Assembly (NCBI GenBank): GCA_014526335.1
Contig: JACTAT010000246.1
Coordinates: 62,001-126,000 of the forward strand
Source of the DNA: Chrysaora quinquecirrha
Taxonomy: Eukaryota; Cnidaria; Scyphozoa; Semaeostomeae; Pelagiidae
Direction: 5' to 3'
Length of the DNA stretch: 64,000 nt
The position numbers and the translations under genes were made by a program. The notes under the pieces were generated by a model. It saw nothing but the letters and a program-made list of their open reading frames with translations, did no database searches and was not told the DNA's origin. Below are positions 26,146 through 38,078 of this stretch, piece by piece (within the stretch, counting starts at the first letter, position 1; every line of letters begins with the position of its first letter).

Positions 26146-29100
26146 ATGTCGGATACTTCGGAATCAGAGAAAAATGGCCCCGATGGCCCGGATCGGTTGC
26201 TCTTTAATCAATGGTTATCAACTCATTTTATTGCGAACAACAGAACGAAAACCATCTCAGCCGAGAAATATGATAGAATTTGTGGATACATCTCTGGAAA
26301 AGATCATACCAACGCGAAATTTCGATATTGGGTCAAATCTAAAGGATTTAATTTATTGAACGTTGAAGCTGTAACACCCGGAGTCAACATCAGGCGTTTT
26401 GATGGACAAGAATTGTTTATCAAGTATAAACCCAAAGACATTCTGGTAACTATTTGCTTTTTGATGCTTTATATATCTTATATATATCTGTTTTAGAAAA
26501 GCATTTAATGTATTTTTAATTTTGTTTGTTGATCGTTATGCTTTGGTTAACAAACTATGACGACATCTACCCACTTCCTAATCCTGCAGCTAACTGCAAA
26601 CTTCTAAATAACGCGATTGCACGTAAGCGAAGATGATACCTGAAGTTCTTCGATCATTAAGATAAGGAAAGCATCCTCTTTTTAAGATTACTCGACAATT
26701 TTCATAATTAGAAGTCAAACATTAACGATTTAGGCGGTATACAAGTCGTTCGTGCTGTTCGTGCTTAATTTTCGTGACATGAAAGGAAAATACATTTGTC
26801 TGGTTTAGGAATTACAGGACAACACGCACCAAAAATGCCGTCTTGGCTCCAGCTAAGGAGAAAAGAAGCACAACCAAAAATAAACCCATTTGTACATCAT
26901 CAATATTTATGTGAATATCAACGTGTAAACAAATTATTATTTCTAAATACGTAGGCTAGTAACAAGGGAAGAAGCAATTTCAGATTGAATTCGAAAAAGA
27001 ATCGCTTCATAGCAGAAACCACGTGGTATTCAATGTATCGTAAGGTTGCTGTTGTTGAGGACTTCTATGACATCATCAGAAATATTCATGTCGATAAATA
27101 TGGCTGTCATGTTGGGCAAAAACAAACTTTTAAAATGGTAAGTGGTTTTTCTACTTTTTAGATGTGCCAAACAATTGATTCAGTTAGTTTCTAGTATCAG
27201 ATGTTACAAGTCGATCGTTTTCCATATAAAGTAATCTTCCTGTATAAGGTAATGTTGCACCAGTATCCATTTTCATATAAAGTAGTCTTCCTCCATATAA
27301 AGAAACATTCCCATAAAAGGTAATGTTACATCAGTATTCATTTCCATACAAAGTAATCTTCCATATAAGGTAATGTTACATCAATATCCATTTCCATATT
27401 AAGTAATCTTCCTATACAGTATAAGGTAATGTTACATCAGTTTCCAGATAAGGAAATGGTACTTCAGTTACGTTATAGTCAATTTATCAATGACGAATGA
27501 CTGATAATTACACTACGGTTGCATTTGGACATTTTTATTTTTTAGATGAGCTTATTGTTGGCAGAACAAGTTTTGTGTCTTGCTTTGACTCTGAGCTACT
27601 AACTCCTTGTGTCACGTGTGCTAATTGACTTTCAAATGCGTAATGTTGCTCCACTCCTGCGTTTACATTTTTCCGACGTAACTGATTTATCAGCCTTAAA
27701 AGACTTTCACATGTTGCCATTGTTGTGAGCAAATTTGAATTTGTTCAGCAACAATATAATTTGAAATTCTTCTCACTTTAGGTTTCCAGTGTTTACGCTT
27801 TTTTGCCGAGAGAAGTTGTGACGCAATATCTTATAAACTGTGAATTTTGTAAACCAAGAATCAAGAAATATGGAAACACATTTTCCAAGGTGAAGAACAA
27901 TGTTGTATCATTTGAATCGCAAGTTTGCAACACGAAGTCAGCATTCGAAAATGGTTTCATAGAATTGGATTCTGAAGATCTTTCCGTAGACCAAGACTCC
28001 CAGGTAAAAGTTTTATTATTTATCCTTTTTTTTTTTTCAAATTCGACGCTATATCATACGATACATGGTCTACAACTACACTACAACATAACAAAAAATA
28101 CAATGTTAATTAGAAAAAGATACGCAAGTTACGCACGGTATCCAAACAGGGTATTTTTGAAAGGATGTTGCTGTGGTGTTTTGTTCTGAAGCTCGTGGCA
28201 TCAAGAGCTTAGTGAACCGAGGTTCGAGCCCCTAGCACAAGCATAAGCATAAGCACGGTAGCATAAGCATCACATCCTGGGTCGAGGTCTCTTTAGTTCA
28301 TCTACTTCTGAGATCCTAGCGACTGGTGCTAAACACATCATTTCACCTTCACCTTCGCTTATAACAAAATCTAGGTCGGCAAATTCAGGAAATGTTCCTT
28401 ATCTCGGTCCTTATTATTTTTGCCAGCAGGAACAGTATCTAGGTATCTACCTACAAACAACTTCACGTCTTACAGGAATAAATTTTTTTGTTAATCCGAA
28501 TGCTGCTATCTGAGTTTCTTGAATTCTGAAAGTTTCTTGACGGCTTTGCGCTTGCTTCTGAAGACGTTTTTACAAACGAACTTCAGGTAAATGTCTAACG
28601 GCAGATAGAAAGCTTTCAATAGGGATTTTTTACGCTAGAAAGTCTGCAATTAATTAGAGAATCTTTACCTGTCTGGAAATGGTCTGGATAGAAAGGGCCT
28701 GGGAGCTAACACCTGTACAATTTCTCAAAAAGAAAGTTCCTTTTGTTCATCGGGCGTATGTTGTTTTCGAGAGAAACCTCTGATTAGAAAATTCATATCT
28801 TCTGAAAAAATGCAAAAGATTTTACTTTGTGCATGCAATTTCGAATGCTGCATGAAAAACTGAAATTTTGCTTGTAAAATTCTGAATTGTTCCCCATGAA
28901 CTTTATGTAAACTAGAAAAGAACCATACAGAATTCAGAATAAGGCATCGATTTTCAAGCTTATTCTTTAAGACTTTTTTGCTGTTGAACTTTTTGTTGTT
29001 TCAACAAGAGCATACAACAAATTATAACAAATTCAAGAAGCACAATTTTGGCTTTTTTCTCGTATTTTGCGTTTCTGGCAAGACATTTTCGATGAAATTC

Positions 29101-32100
29101 GAGATTCTAATTTCAATGAACAGAATAAAAGTTTTATTTCGAATGAATTCTATTGTTTGTTGTATAACTAAGAAAATGAGAAGAACAGATGGAAAGGAAC
29201 GGGTGGCCAAGCCATGCACCCATTCTCTCTCTCTATGCCTTTTGTCTTCAACCACAACGGAAAGTATCACGTGACTTTCACAGAAACAAAAAAGGGGCAA
29301 AGAGAAAGGTGCTGTTTCGTGCCCCTCTCTCGTCTGAACTTGTTCTCATCAAGATCTCCTAAATCTTCGCCAGAACTTGAAGGCATTATTAATTGAGTGT
29401 TTAATCGATCGACGATTAGAACAGTTTTCAAAGTTATCTAACATTTTGGTTTTGCAAAAAGAAGTTGTTTAGAAGTTGCCCGCTGGATTTTCAAAATGGC
29501 CGCGGTCCTGTCTGAAATGTGTGTTCCGCCACCAGTCGCCGGCAAGGTATAACGTTTTAAAGTATATTAACCATATCATAGTAAGTTTTGATCATTAAAT
29601 AAAATAACTCTCCTTTTCAAAGTTCCCAAATTGTATTAGTGGTTTGATTAAAAAGATTTTTGCCAGGTCGATCTTCTCCCTCCATCCAGCAGCGAGCAGA
29701 CCAGGCAGACAGAGAGAGAGGATGGGTGTAAACAGTCTGTTCGCCTTCTTAGCAAATTTTGAAATCAATCCATTCCAGTTTTTGGTATTTTTGGTCAGAA
29801 AATTAGCAAGATTCGCTTCCATTTTCTAAAATAAGAGCAAAATTTGAATTGTTAAATCAAATGTTAGACTTCAATTTTTGCTAAGAAATTGTTTTTTGCA
29901 GATACCAGGAACCTAATTCTTTTAGGGTTGGGAAATTTTAGCGCATTTTGGCTTGTTAAAAAGATAGCCAAGATTGCTTAATCTTGCCATTTTAGAGAAC
30001 TTTACAATCAAAAGTGGTTATGGCTCTCAATATATTTGAGTGAGGAACAGAACCTGTGATCTTAAAGATTGTGAAATGATTTATCTGCCTTCCTGCCTCA
30101 CAACATAAACCTTTACACAATAAATTATTAATTAAACAAGCCCTTTGTAAAGAGAATATGCAGGAGGTGCAACCTTTTGTTAAGCAGCTGATTTTGCACT
30201 CAGAGAATTGGCTGTATTGTGCAAGGTCCCTGCCAAGCTGCCACTTGTAGTTTGCATTGGGAGGAAGGATTGCTTCTAAGTTCTTAAGGTGGGCATTGTT
30301 CGGGGTGCTCATGCAGCTTTGGCAGCATCTAGCATGGAAGAATTATGTATTGAGGTATTATATATATCTAGTGATATACAGGGTGGCCCAAAAAAAAGGG
30401 ACCCCCTTAGGTAAATAATTTCTGAATAAGTTTTCTCAAGGAGGAATTTTATCAAATTTATACCAGGTAATATTCAAGTCAAGTGCGCTATCGTGTAAAA
30501 ATATGTTGGTGATAAGAGCTTCCATCTCGGTGCAATGGGACATTAAATTCATGATGTCCAAAAACCAGCTGTTTATATTCCACCATTGCGTACTGTACTG
30601 CAATTGTGCGTGAAGGAGAATCATAATCCCAGAGCAAAATTGTCACAACCATTAATGTATGGTCAGTCATATTAGTGAAGTGTTTTGAGCAGGATTGAGG
30701 ACATTTTGAATATCATTTGACTGAAAGAATGAGTTATTGATTTTTCTGTTTTGTTGCGTAATAATTACGTAAGGGTATAAAGTTGCATATTTTGTTACAG
30801 TACGTTGTTGGATTGTAAAGTTTTAAAGTCAATTTATTCAGAGATACTAACCCATATCATCATGATATTTTCACGAAATATCTCACTTGAGTTGAATATA
30901 ATGTAGTATTAATTTCATGAAATTCCAACTTAAGAATAAATTATTTATAAATTATTTAGTTAGGGGGTCCCTTTTTTTGGGGCCACCCTGTATATCATGA
31001 TATCTGGTTTGATGTGGGTGTGTGAAGGAGATTTTTCAACCAACCCCCTTCCCACAAAAAAATTGACCAAACATTATGATGTGGATTTTATAGACTGCAA
31101 ATTTCCTTCCTTTAGGGATTTCTGGACAAAATGTACTTATTTTAAGAGAATTGTTGGTAAAAATTGAAAAATTCCCTTGTTTATGTGCAAGGCAGCAAAG
31201 CTGTGGAAGTCTACTGGTTGCTAGTCATCAGCCTTACCTTGAACCCTAATTCCATGTGTTCCACACAGCAGCATTTGCCACTTCAACACAAGTTTTTGCC
31301 ACTTCATCCTGTCTTCTGTTATTTTCTTGCACCCAGTCAGGTTGTTCCGCAAAGATCTGTTTGTTTGATATGCCATTGATGTGCCATAAGTCGTGAGCAG
31401 TACCATCAAAATTGATGTGTTTGAAAGGGGGTCCAGTGGGGTAAAAGGTCCATGGTCTTGTCTCTGTATGGGCCAAAGGCTGTTTACAATTACATTACCC
31501 CTGGGCCTCGTCAGACCTGGTCACTGGAACTTTTTTCATGATTGAAATCACCCTTCCTCCTGGTTGTAAGGCAGTTGCCTTTTACATTTTCCTTTTTTCC
31601 TTTTTTTCTAAATTGTATAATCTTCCCTTTTTCAGCCTGAAGATAATACAACTGTTAAAGAAGAACCAACTAATGAATCTCCAATAAAGGAAGAAGATGA
31701 TAAAAGCCCCCAGCAGTCTCAAACAGTTACGACAATTGAGGGAAACAAAATTATGTTCCCACCTCATGCAATTGCAGTACCTGAGGAAAGCAAAATTGTT
31801 TGTCCAAATAATAAAGGTAAAATACACAATTTAATTTAAAATTAAAAAACTTTTTGAACAAAATATTATCTTTTTTGCCTCACGTTTTGGTATTTTTTGG
31901 TATAAATCCTCTATATAAATTGAGCATTTAATACAGAAGTAGTTAAAATGACAGAATTTCGGGCATTTATTGGAAGGAATGTCAACATTCATAAGAGAAA
32001 TATGCATGGTAGTAAATGGATATTAAAATACATTTATTTCCTTTTAGTAATAAATAAAAGTGGAGGAAAAAAAGAAAGAATGAAACCAACTGGTAGCGGA

Positions 32101-35100
32101 AGAAGATTAAGCTATTCAACTGAAACTGATGAAAAACTTCTAAACTGGGTGAAAAGCTTACAAGATAGTCAAGTCAACGTAACAAGAGAAATGCTACAGA
32201 AGCAAGCATTGTCCTTAATACAATTAGAATGTCCTGATTTCAAAGCATCAAGCGGATGGGTTGAGAAGTTCCTTGTAAGACATGGTATAACATTGCCTGG
32301 AATGTGCCGCTCATTTAGTAAGTATTTGTTGACATATTTCTGTCGGTTCATTTCATTTCCCCAGCCTTGCTTTTGCTCAACGTTTTAAGATGCTTTGTTT
32401 AACCAATAATGCTTTCTGTACCCCCACCTAAAGGTGGGATTTACCAGTAAAGGAAATATAAAAGCAGTAGTGATACATACAGCTTTTCGAGGTCATTTGT
32501 CCAGCATTCATTCAGCATCATTGGGGGGTCAATCCCCATACCCAATTTTTATGACACTGGTATCATTTTCCACAATGAAACTAGTTTTCATGCTGATGGG
32601 TTGCTTATTCTTTGCAAATCTAGTGCACCTTTGCTGGAAATTCTAACTCTAATTAAAGAGTCACATTCCCTTTGAACTTGGCTGGTTTAGTAAGGCATCC
32701 TAATTAGGCCCGGACCAAATAATAGCCAGGGAAATCAGAAATTATGACAATTATAGGAAAAACATAAACACATTAGCAACATGATTTGTGGAAACGTCTT
32801 TGTGTATCAACTTTGTGGATGAAAATGTCTGAGAAGGGAAAAATAAAACATAAATGTAAACCTGGAACTAAGTTTGTAATTTATTAAACTTTCTTGTACT
32901 ACCTTTGATATTCTAAATTATTAAGAAAGTTTTGTTAATTTTCAGGTAACCTTCAAAATGATCGAAATGACAAGGAAGGGAAAAGAATTGGCGAAACCTC
33001 TGCTGAAGGGATTGAATTCCCAAGAGAGCCTGTTATTAGGGTAAATTTCTTTTCAAATGAATTTATCTTATTATAGACTTTGATCTTCCTCAAATTTCTT
33101 GTTTCTATTTTCTAAAATGCTCGAAAAATGGCACACTGTCATGCCCAGTGCCTCCCTCTAACAGGGATGCTAAAATGACAAGCTGAAATGAAGTTGAGAC
33201 TTCCGTTATTTCAAACGACAAAAGCCCTGGCCAAACGTCCTGAGCATGCTCACTGAACAAGTCCAAAAACGTTGTTCATTGAGAAATGTTCAGTGTGTTT
33301 GGCCACCCAATGATGAACAACACAGAACAATGTTGGCACTTGTACAGAGAACATGTTCGGTATGTTTGGCCAGTGCTTAATCACAATCATTATTCCGACA
33401 GCACAGTTTGCTTTGTGTTGAAAATGATCGTCATAATCCACCCTCCATTCTTGTTTTACCTTTAAGTAACAAGCGAAAGTTCTTTGCTAGCAACAATGTC
33501 TTTACGGTCTCTATTGAAAGGTTTCACTACTATTCTTGGCAGAAATTTGACACCCTTTTCTTTTCTTCAGGAACCACCTAATCTAAGTGAACTTTTGAAC
33601 AATGTGAACACGAATTCACCATCGACAAAGGATGATGACGAAGATAACGATGATGATGATGATGACGATGTTGATGAAAATGAGAGTGATGTCAAAAAAA
33701 GTCAAACAACTGAGATCAATCCTGATAGGCTCAAAGCTTTCAATGTAAGAAATGAATAATTATTCTTCTTATTAAGACCTCTCGTTTGTTTATTTGGCAC
33801 TAAAGGTTCCTTCTACAAGACTCATGCCTTTTTATTATATATAATTTTTGAGCATTACAAAACTTCAAAATTGCAATAAACAGCAGAAACATTGTAGGGC
33901 ATATTGACAAGTTTTTTTCGTCTGTCACTCCTCATAATATAAACGTCAGAGATAGACAGAAACAATTGACTAAGGCAGAGTTTAAACCCAGACGCAGATC
34001 AAAATTTATCAATAGGTCAATGAAGTGAAGCTCAATTGGCATTGTGTTTAAAACACCAATCAGCTTGTGGGACACAGCGGAAAGACCTAATCTAAGTGTT
34101 AAAGTGAGAAAACGAACTCTTCCTGTCTACACAGAAACTTCACTTTCTGATATTTGCATCTCAATCCGCATCTTGGTATAAATTCCAGCTTAGTTAATTG
34201 TTTCAGTCTGTTTCTGACGTTCATGCTCTGAGGAGTGTCAGACGAAAAATGCTTTTAAGTTATGTCCATAGATGTTTCGGTTTTTCTCACAATTTTGCAT
34301 TTTTGTACACTCAAACAAAGACTATCTTTAACGTGTATCAGATCTTTTTTAGATGTTTGTTCGACTTTTTGTGGATGAAAATCTTGATCGACTTGTTCCA
34401 ATTTCAAAACAACCAAAGGAGAAAATCAACGCGATCATATTGTCATGTCAACGTCAATTTCCAGAATTTAGTGACAGAGCAAGAAAACGAATTAGGACAT
34501 ATTTAAAATCATGTAGAAGATCAAGTAGATTGAAAGAGCCGTTGAAAAGAGCAGCTGATAATATGGTAAACTTTTTACGAATTATTTTGCTTCTTGTTTA
34601 TTTTCTGTTTTGTTCTGTAAGAAAACAACAAATGCTACTGTTATCGACTTAGGTATTCGGGTTGCAATATTTACTATGCACTCAAGTATCCACCATAATT
34701 CATTCAAATAAATATTATAACCGTCTAGCATCACCAAACAACAAATTACCTTAACAAGAATCTACCATGGGACAACTTTNNNNNNNNNNNNNNNNNNNNN
34801 NNNNNNNNNNNNNNNNNNNNNNNNNNNNNNNNNNNNNNNNNNNNNNNNNNNNNNNNNNNNNNNNNNNNNNNNNNNNNNNNNNNNNNNNNNNNNNNNNNNN
34901 NNNNNNNNNNNNNNNNNNNNNNNNNNNNNNNNNNNNNNNNNNNNNNNNNNNNNNNNNNNNNNNNNNNNNNNNNNNNNNNNNNNNNNNNNNNNNNNNNNNN
35001 NNNNNNNNNNNNNNNNNNNNNNNNNNNNNNNNNNNNNNNNNNNNNNNNNNNNNNNNNNNNNNNNNNNNNNNNNNNNNNNNNNNNNNNNNNNNNNNNNNNN

Positions 35101-37531
35101 NNNNNNNNNNNNNNNNNNNNNNNNNNNNNNNNNNNNNNNNNNNNNNNNNNNNNNNNNNNNNNNNNNNNNNNNNNNNNNNNNNNNNNNNNNNNNNNNNNNN
35201 NNNNNNNNNNNNNNNNNNNNNNNNNNNNNNNNNNNNNNNNNNNNNNNNNNNNNNNNNNNNNNNNNNNNNNNNNNNNNNNNNNNNNNNNNNNNNNNNNNNN
35301 NNNNNNNNNNNNNNNNNNNNNNNNNNNNNNNNNNNNNNNNNNNNNNNNNNNNNNNNNNNNNNNNNNNNNNNNNNNNNNNNNNNNNNNNNNNNNNNNNNNN
35401 NNNNNNNNNNNNNNNNNNNNNNNNNNNNNNNNNNNNNNNNNNNNNNNNNNNNNNNNNNNNNNNNNNNNNNNNNNNNNNNNNNNNNNNNNNNNNNNNNNNN
35501 NNNNNNNNNNTTCGAGGATTTACGGTATTCTATAACCAAATTATACTGTATAATAATTGTTACTAAGTTGTATTTCAATTTTACTTTTAGTCGGTTGCAA
35601 CTGCCCACATTCCATCAACGCAGCTCGCAGAAGTAAACGTAAGTTTAATTTTGTTTCAATTTAGCGCCTGCCTTCCGTATAGTCGCCGGGGGTCGTTAAC
35701 GATCATTCGGACTCTTTGCAAAAAAGGAGATACTTTCAACCTACATGGAAACATTTGACATAATCTTAAGCGACTGTTTCAGGTCCCTAATTGAAACGCA
35801 AATTTTAAATTTTGTGATTTAATTGTGCTTTAATTCGTTTTAAGTAACTTGCGTATCTACTTTACTTTTTAAATATCTTTAGTATCTTTGAAAAGCAAGA
35901 TCTTTGTTCCAGTTAGGAGTTGTGGAACCTGTTCACATCAAAACCAAAAAGCCGGTTCTTTATAGACATTAAGAGCTCATTTTCTCACTTGCACTCTTCA
36001 ATTAATTCTGTTGATCTTCCCGCTGCATCCCGCAAGCTGATTGGTGTTTAAAACACAATGCCAATTCGGCTTCGCTTTCTGATTGGTGCATTTCAAGCCG
36101 CATTTGGGTAAAAGTCCCGCTTTTGTCGTTTGTTTTGGTCTGTTGCTGACGTTCATACTCGAGAGTGTCAGACGAAAAAAGCTTTAAGTATGTCCGAAAC
36201 ACCATTCTGTACCAACAAGAAGCTGGGTCTGTCCTCCTGTCTTAAATATCCCAATTACTCGTTGGCCCCTCCTTAGAAATCTCCTTTATTAAAAAGTGCC
36301 CCTTTTGGCTGTACATAGCTTTTAAAGTAACTTCTATAAGTTAGATGAATTGCTATATGATTATTGAGGTAAAAATGATTTTTTGTAGAACATTATCTCT
36401 CAGGCGTGCTATAATGAATCTCGTGAAGTATCAAAACGAGCACGCTTCGATGCAGATGCTAATGATGCCGATGCAATTCAATTCAAGCAAGATAAAGCTA
36501 ATATTCTGAATATGGCACACAACAATTCAATTCATTTTCATCCACATGATAGACATGGTAATAATCTTATGAATGATAAATGTATTATAGTTGTAAACAT
36601 AGAATTAGAGCGTCCAATTATTGTTAGGAGTCGTTCTGGAGCATTTCTAGTTTGTTTGGGGTATAGTATCCCGTACTTGGCCATGGATTGTTGGCATCCC
36701 TGCCAAGTATCCTAGCCTCGAAAAGCCGCCAATTTGCAGCAAGCGAAAAGGCAAATGTTTTAAAGCATTTCCTACTTTCGAAAGCATTTCCTACTTTTGG
36801 AGGTGCTGTAGGGTCGTGGTGTAATCCAGCTGACTCGTGGTGTCAGGATCTCGGTGTGGTCAGTGTTCGAGCCCCTGCCACGGTAGCGTCACAGCCAGGG
36901 TCGAGGTATCGATTGGTTAACCTACTACTACTGAGATCCTAGCGACTGGCGCTAAAAACATCCTTTCACCCTTCACCTTCACCTTGCCGATTTGAAGCCG
37001 ATTTTTAGATTTCGTTCACTTGGTAGACATTTTCAGTGTGGATGTTTTTGAATGTTGGTATTTTGTGGCGTCGTAGTCAAACTCGGCTGGCTCGTGGTGC
37101 CAGATGGTTGGCGAGGTCGTTTCTCGATCCCCTACCACAGTAGCGTCATAGCCAAGGTAATGGTCCGTTAGATCCTTTGTAGCTGTCACCAAAAACATCA
37201 TTTCCACTCGTGCATTTTTCTCGATTCAGAAATCTTTTTGATTATTTTTGGTCAAATCCTTTCATATTTCTAAATTGAAATTAATATTATTTTTGCAGTT
37301 CAGAAATACATGCCATTTTCGTCAGCAAGCAGAACCCCGCCAGTAAAACTGTCTTCAGGAGAAATTGCAGCCGTCAGACAACTGATCAGCGGTTATCGTG
37401 AATCAGCTGCTTTTCTTTATCGTTCAGCCGATGAACTTGAGAATTTGCTTAAACAAAGTGAGCATTATTATGGACAACAACAACAACAACAAAAACAACA
37501 GCAGCAACACGAACAACAACAACAACAATAG
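26146..37531 (+). CDS. NOL4: NOL4/NOL4L orthologue containing a CENP-B/Tc5-type HTH exon
   Basis: Nucleolar protein 4 is a nuclear protein of poorly known function. Exons: 26146-26445, about 27000-27137 (start uncertain), 27782-28003, 31636-31816, 32048-32317, 32946-33040, 33571-33744, 34353-34565, [gap], 35591-35638, 36389-36557, 37299-37531; at least 680 residues. Family landmarks are [85 protein letters not shown], and the C-terminal [17 protein letters not shown] / [10 protein letters not shown]. Exon 32048-32317 adds a helix-turn-helix ([34 protein letters not shown]) not known to me in vertebrate NOL4. An acidic stretch ([13 protein letters not shown]) precedes the core domain. The tail is poly-Q (18 residues, mostly Gln). 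Another exon may be hidden by the N gap. Confidence 0.93.
28161..28358 (+). repeat. tRNA-derived SINE, copy 2
   Basis: It has the same organisation as the copy at 7251: GCTGTGGTGT head, B-box GGTTCGAGCCCC, a small internal AGCATA repeat expansion, then CCTGGGTCGAGGTCTC, GAGATCCTAGCGACTGG and TTTCACCTTCACC. It lies in NOL4 intron 3. Confidence 0.75.
29496..29546 (+). CDS. Candidate alternative first exon of NOL4
   Basis: A 51-base open segment reads [17 protein letters not shown] and ends AAG|GTATAA. The ATG context is AAAATGGCC, close to the animal consensus. It finishes in phase 0, which joins exactly to NOL4 exon 4 (31636, Pro-Glu-Asp). The segment is GC-rich against AT-rich surroundings. 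If used, it would make a protein lacking the N-terminal WVKSKGF/VAVVEDF half, as in vertebrate short NOL4L forms. This is inference without transcript support. Confidence 0.45.
30379..30990. repeat. Mariner-type non-autonomous element
   Basis: The ends CAGGGTGGCCCAAAAAAAAG and the inverse of the right end (CAGGGTGGCCCCAAAAAAAG) are near-perfect over about 30 bp and are flanked by TA on both sides. CAGGGTG-type termini with a TA duplication are typical of Tc1/mariner. It is 612 bp, with no transposase ORF. It lies in NOL4 intron 3. Confidence 0.85.
33222..33380. repeat. Short MITE of about 158 bp
   Basis: AGCCCTGGCCAAACGTCCTG on the left and the inverse of TATGTTTGGCCAGTGCTTAA on the right form inverted ends. 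GTTTGGCCA recurs internally. It lies in the NOL4 intron after exon 33040. Confidence 0.65.
33911..34258. repeat. Complete 'CGTCTGACACTC' MITE (family reference copy)
   Basis: The left arm (TTTTTTTCGTCTGTCACTCC, then AACGTCAGAGATAGACAG, AACAATTGACTAAG) and the right arm (inverse of CTGACGTTCATGCTCTGAGG, AGTGTCAGACGAAAAATGC) pair over about 85 bp. The interior has AACACCAATCAGCTTG. Related pieces occur at 10735, 15852, 35960, 44030 and 53905. It lies in NOL4 intron 7. Confidence 0.8.
34780..35510. other. Assembly gap (731 N)
   Basis: A run of N inside NOL4 between the exons at 34353-34565 and 35591-35638. Any exon inside it is invisible; the flanking exons join in phase without one. Confidence 1.
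35960..36192. repeat. Partial copy of the 'CGTCTGACACTC' MITE family
   Basis: CAAGCTGATTGGTGTTTAAA at about 36049 and the right end TGACGTTCATACTCGAGAGT followed by GTCAGACGAAAAAAGCTTT match the reference copy. The left end is degraded. It lies in a NOL4 intron. Confidence 0.65.
36800..36985 (+). repeat. tRNA-derived SINE, copy 3
   Basis: The best-preserved copy: GGTGCTGTAGGGTCGTGGTG, TAATCCAGC, B-box GTTCGAGCCCCTG, GCGTCACAGCCAGGGTCGAG, GAGATCCTAGCGACTGGCGC and a CACCTTCACCTT end. It lies in the last NOL4 intron. Confidence 0.8.
37060..37205 (+). repeat. tRNA-derived SINE, copy 4 (diverged)
   Basis: It keeps GTGGCGTCGTAGTCAAACTC, GGCTGGCTCGTGGTGCCAG, a damaged B-box (TCTCGATCCCC), GTAGCGTCATAGCCAAGG and ACATCATTTCC, but has lost much of the 3' body. 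It lies just downstream of copy 3 in the same intron. Confidence 0.65.
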
Positions 37532-37687
37532 ATCACGTGGTATAAAATTAGCCCATTGGATGTAAGTGGTATCTAATGATTATTTAGCATTGCAGACAAA
37601 GTCACTTTTTATGAAAATTTAAATGTTTTAATGTTTATCCAAGACAAAAAACAATATATAATATGATATGGGGCACAGCATAATTCT

Positions 37688-38078
37688 CAACCTCGTCCCC
37701 AGGGTGAATAGGCCTCTACGTGAAACTCCGCTGTCCATATTCGACCCTGGTACCGGCCTTATCTATTCGCAATTTGATTGGCTGTTCAAACAATAGACAT
37801 TTTAAGTGACGTCACAGTTTCTTCAAAATTTCATACCAAAATAGGCCGAAAACTAGGTAAAAAACATCTATAAAAACCAAAAAAGAATGCTACATGAGAT
37901 ATTGTATCTTGCATTTCCTTTCTAAGAACATCTGCTTTTTTGAATCTACATCTTGTTTTGATGCCTAGGCCAAAATTGCCAGTATTTTGACAGATTTTGT
38001 GGTCGGTACCAGGACTAAGATCGATTTGACGGTTGAGATTCGAGGAAATTCGATTTGGGGCCGGGGGACGAGGCTGCA
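37688..38078. repeat. Inverted-repeat element with CCTCGTCCCC ends
   Basis: The left end CAACCTCGTCCCCAGGG and the right end GGCCGGGGGACGAGGCTG are inverses, and CATAAT flanks both sides. It is about 390 bp, in the 3' flank of NOL4. The right part matches the fragment at 1-55. Confidence 0.7.

Noticed and set aside
28978..29396. Overlapping frames on both strands before the candidate NOL4 alternative exon
   Set aside because: No conserved residues or consistent splice sites; more likely intron or promoter DNA.
37310..37531. CAA/CAG-rich stretch as a simple microsatellite
   Set aside because: It is in the NOL4 reading frame immediately after conserved residues, so it is treated as a coding poly-Q tail.
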